Assembly: GCA_031277795.1 (NCBI GenBank)
Contig: JAITLQ010000005.1
Coordinates: 1 to 64,000, forward strand
From: Arthrobacter sp.
Lineage (GTDB): Bacteria > Actinomycetota > Actinomycetes > Actinomycetales > Micrococcaceae
Direction: 5' to 3'
DNA: 64,000 nucleotides
Made by a program: the position numbers and the translations under genes. Shown here piece after piece: positions 61,734-64,000 of the stretch; within the stretch, counting starts at the first letter, position 1, and the number at the start of each line of letters is the position of its first letter. The notes under the pieces are model-generated. The model searched no databases. It was not told the origin of the DNA and was given only the letters and a program-made list of their open reading frames with translations.

Positions 61734-61811
61734 GACACGAACTGACCTAGTGGCCTGGGAGGCTGGTGTGACCGACCTGAACCGGTCGAGACTCGACTCG
61801 AGGGAGCAGCG

Positions 61812-62267
61812 ATGAGCATCCAGACCACCACCCACCTGAACTTCCGCGGCGACGCCCGTGCGGCGCTGGAGTTCTACGGTTCCGTCTTTGGCGGCCACGT
61901 CGTCATCAACACCTACGTCGACTTCGGCATGCCGGCCGAGGTGCCAGGCGCAGACAAGGTCGTATTCGGCCTCGTCGCCGCAGAGAACGGATTCCGCGTC
62001 ATGGGCTACGACATCCCCGGGCGCAGTGAGGGTGGCATCGCCGGCGGCGGTGCGACCCGCCGCGAGAACCACACCACGGTCACGGACCAGGCCCTGTTCG
62101 TCTCCATTGGCTCGGAGAGCTTGGAGGAGCTGCGGACGCACTGGGACGCGCTCGCCGTCGGCGCCACGATCGTCGAACCCCTCGCCGCTTCGGAGTGGAG
62201 CGCCGGATTCGGGATGCTCACCGACCGGTTCGGTGTGACGTGGAGCGTCGGCGTCACTGCGCACTGA
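61812..62267 (+). CDS. VOC-family protein (PhnB-like)
   Basis: 151 residues. TTTHLNFRGDARAALEFYGSVFGGHVVI at the start and VSIGSESLEELRTHWDALAVGATIVEPLAASEWSAGFGMLTDRFGVTWSVGV at the end are typical of PhnB/glyoxalase-like single-chain VOC proteins. The function is unknown, often linked to detoxification. GGGAG precedes the ATG. Probably controlled by the divergent WYL regulator. Confidence 0.85.
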   Translation: MSIQTTTHLNFRGDARAALEFYGSVFGGHVVINTYVDFGMPAEVPGADKVVFGLVAAENGFRVMGYDIPGRSEGGIAGGGATRRENHTTVTDQALFVSIGSESLEELRTHWDALAVGATIVEPLAASEWSAGFGMLTDRFGVTWSVGVTAH

Positions 62268-62353
62268 TGCCCGACGGCGCGGCCTGGACCGCCGGTCGGT
62301 GTCCGGCGCCCGGTGTTGGCGGTCCCGGGGCTCGGCCCCGTGGTCCCGGGGAC

Positions 62354-62998
62354 CTACTCGCCCGCGGCGCGCGGCGCCGGCGCCAGCAACCACGCCGGCA
62401 TGACCGCCATGGAAATGGCGGCGTAGTCGGCCGGGTCGCGGGGGGCGGGAGACTGCACCCAGGTGCGCATGAGCTCCACGCTGCCGGCCGCAACGAAGCG
62501 GGCGCTGGCCAGCTCGAGGGCGTCGCTCGCCTGGCTCGAGACCTGGGGGATCAGCCGGGGGAAGCGTCGCAGGTAGCCGTGCATGGAGGCCTCGAAGTGT
62601 TCGGCCGCCATGCGCATGAGGGCGGGCGAGAGTGCCGCGTCGTCGCCGAGGCCGCGCCGGTAGATCGGCAGGAAGTGCTCGATGTGCTCGGCGATGCGCG
62701 AACTCACGGCAACCCACGCCGCTCGGTAGTTCTCCAGGTCGTTGTCGATCGTGAGCAACTCGGCGCGGATGACGTCGAAGTCCTGGTAGAGCGCCTGCCT
62801 GAGCACGTCGGCGGCGGAATTCGCGTGGCGGTAGAACGTGGTGCGGTTGACACCCGCGGCGGCCGTGAGCTCGGAGACCGAGATGTCCTCCACCCGCTTC
62901 TCCGCGGCCAGGCGCAGCACGGCGGCGCGCAGCGCCTCTTGGGTGCGCACCGCGCGGGGATCGCTGGGGCGTTCGTCGGGTGGGAACTGGGTGGGCAT
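62354..62998 (-). CDS. TetR-family transcriptional regulator (paralogue of 58843-59472)
   Basis: 214 residues. The helix-turn-helix is RTQEALRAAVLRLAAEKRVEDISVSELTAAAGVNRTTFYRHANSAADVL (about 18-66). Domain order, length and the FYRxANS...DFDV region match the regulator at 58843-59472. The upstream sequence also matches: CCAAGCTTGG here, CCAAGCTAGG there, at the same distance from the ATG. The ATG at 62998 is chosen on this basis. The gene follows the NmrA-like gene in the same direction. Confidence 0.83.
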   Translation of the reverse strand: MPTQFPPDERPSDPRAVRTQEALRAAVLRLAAEKRVEDISVSELTAAAGVNRTTFYRHANSAADVLRQALYQDFDVIRAELLTIDNDLENYRAAWVAVSSRIAEHIEHFLPIYRRGLGDDAALSPALMRMAAEHFEASMHGYLRRFPRLIPQVSSQASDALELASARFVAAGSVELMRTWVQSPAPRDPADYAAISMAVMPAWLLAPAPRAAGE

Positions 62999-63137
62999 GG
63001 GCCAAGCTTGGCGTCCCGGGCCGCCGCACGCCACCTCGGCGCGCGGGGAAAGACACGGTGTGAGCTTTCTCCCGGGGCGCACCGCCCGGGACGGTGGGGC
63101 GTCGCGTCCACGTCGGCCCGGCGCGAGCGCCGAGCAC

Positions 63138-63797
63138 TCAGGCCGTGCGCACGCCGGTCTCGCCCGTGATGAGGACACGGCGGCCGGTCAGGTCGGGGTC
63201 CTCGGCGAGGCCCAAGAGGGCGGCGGCGGCGTTGTCCAGGGGCAGGGTGGGCATGCCGGGGACGCCCGCCACGCGCTCGAGCGGCAGGGCCAACTGCGTC
63301 GGGAGGGCTGCGGCGTCCTTCAGGTTCACGGGGTACGCGATCGTGAAGGGCAGCCCGGAGTCGATGAGCAGGAGATCGGCGGCGGCCTTGTCGGCGAGGA
63401 AACCGCGCAGCACGGTGGAGTAGACCAGCCTGGCCAGGGGCGAGGCCTTGGCGGCCGTGTCGCCGGCGCCGAACACCGAGACGAGGAGCACGCGACCCAC
63501 GCCCGCCTCGCGGCAGGCCTCGAGGATGCCGGGCAGGCGATCCTGCATGAAGCTGCGCTCGCTCATCTTGCCGGTGATGGACACGACGGCGACGTCGGCG
63601 CCCCGCAGCGACTCGAGCAAGGCCGCGCGATCCTCGACCGCGACCTGAACCACGCTCAGCCCCTCCGTGTTGGGCAGAGCCGCTGGGAGCGTGCCCGGGT
63701 TGCGCACGAGCGCCGTGATGTGGTGCCCGGCCGTGAGCGCTTGGGCGGTGAGTCGCGAGCCGACGTTGCCGGTGGCTCCGAGGACGGAGAGGTTCAT
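63138..63797 (-). CDS. NAD(P)-binding oxidoreductase (NmrA/SDR-a-like)
   Basis: 219 residues. The Rossmann motif LGATGNVGSRLTAQALTAGH is at 5-24, VVSITGKMSERSF near 85, and a conserved region LIDSGLPFTIAYPVNLKD near 150. It belongs to the NAD(P)H-binding atypical SDR group; the substrate is unknown. The ATG at 63797 overlaps the stop of the upstream gene (ATGA), so the two are coupled. Confidence 0.83.
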   Translation of the reverse strand: MNLSVLGATGNVGSRLTAQALTAGHHITALVRNPGTLPAALPNTEGLSVVQVAVEDRAALLESLRGADVAVVSITGKMSERSFMQDRLPGILEACREAGVGRVLLVSVFGAGDTAAKASPLARLVYSTVLRGFLADKAAADLLLIDSGLPFTIAYPVNLKDAAALPTQLALPLERVAGVPGMPTLPLDNAAAALLGLAEDPDLTGRRVLITGETGVRTA

Positions 63798-64000
63798 GCT
63801 TGCCCCTGCTGGGAAGAAGGGGTGGAAGCCGCCGGCGACGCCTGCGGTGTCGCCTCGGACGGGGTGCCCGTGGAAAGCCCGCCCGCGGACGGCCCGGCCA
63901 TGGACGCCGTGGACAGCGGGGCGCCGAGGAGTCCCTCGAGGGCCCTGACGCACAGCGCCTTGGCCTCGCCGCGGGGGAGCGCGGCGTGGCCCACGGAGCC
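63794..64000 (-). CDS. C-terminal part of an unidentified protein, truncated by the window
   Basis: The frame enters from the right edge and ends at 63794. The visible 68 residues start GSVGHAALPRGEAKALCVRAL and continue with a Ser/Thr/Ala/Pro-rich tail (PLSTASMAGPSAGGLSTGTPSEA...). No domain can be named from this fragment. The stop overlaps the start of the NmrA-like gene. Confidence 0.6.
   Translation of the reverse strand, partial: GSVGHAALPRGEAKALCVRALEGLLGAPLSTASMAGPSAGGLSTGTPSEATPQASPAASTPSSQQGQA

Overview
The window is a GC-rich (about 70 percent), gene-dense chromosomal segment of an actinobacterium. Evidence for this is the codon bias, many GTG/TTG starts and GTGA/ATGA overlaps, a DUF222 (13E12-type) protein, a SAM-IV riboswitch before metY-metX, an LAxTG-type surface-anchoring signal, single-chain bacterial glycyl-tRNA synthetase, and TANNNT -10 boxes placed directly before start codons (leaderless transcripts). 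A Micrococcales/Actinomycetales-like host is likely; the genus cannot be fixed from the sequence. No tRNA, rRNA, CRISPR array, transposase or phage gene was seen.

Layout. 0-1.2 kb: 5' part of a DUF222/HNH-type gene. 1.8-8.8 kb: acyl-CoA synthetase, then a two-domain Lrp-type regulator divergent from MFS transporter - M20 amidohydrolase - L-serine ammonia-lyase. 8.9-15.9 kb: YcxB-like membrane protein, phosphotransferase and GNAT genes, MocR regulator and EamA transporter with overlapping divergent start codons, Lrp regulator facing a LysE exporter, and an MFS. 16.2-19.6 kb: LysR regulator and the threonine-degradation operon tdh-kbl. 19.7-26.2 kb: DeoR regulator/MFS pair, tpx, patatin, a second phosphotransferase-GNAT pair, CPBP protein. 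26.5-30.1 kb: VOC protein and riboswitch-controlled metY-metX. 30.2-38.2 kb: two SHOCT proteins and an SGNH hydrolase; a P1 (DmpA-type) peptidase / APC permease / TetR module with a clear operator; carboxylesterase; TetR-MFS module. 38.2-45.9 kb: S4 protein, YdcZ-type transporter, cytosine-permease-like transporter plus cysteine hydrolase, AAA ATPase, glyS-GNAT. 46.1-54 kb: DUF898, butanediol dehydrogenase, YibE/F, dusB-dgt, a zinc ADH. 54.3-58.8 kb: a 1465-residue secreted, wall-anchored GH127/146-like arabinofuranosidase. 58.8-64 kb: two paralogous TetR regulators with an ADH, a WYL regulator/VOC pair, an NmrA-like oxidoreductase and a partial gene.

Themes. Most of the window is amino-acid, peptide and small-molecule uptake or efflux, each module carrying its own regulator: serine from acylated or peptide precursors, threonine to glycine, methionine synthesis, peptides through the P1 peptidase. 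The non-coding DNA is notable. Nearly every gene end carries a very strong perfect hairpin (13-28 bp arms), several sharing sequence modules; one 119-bp element is a nested set of four half-sites; in two places the 3' end of a gene, with its stop codon, is repeated just downstream. Several divergent promoters contain clean operators. I saw no single system that is plainly new; the best candidates are the Lrp-MFS-M20-SdaA locus, the peptidase-permease-TetR locus, the altered zinc site in the wall-anchored glycosidase, and the palindromic intergenic elements.
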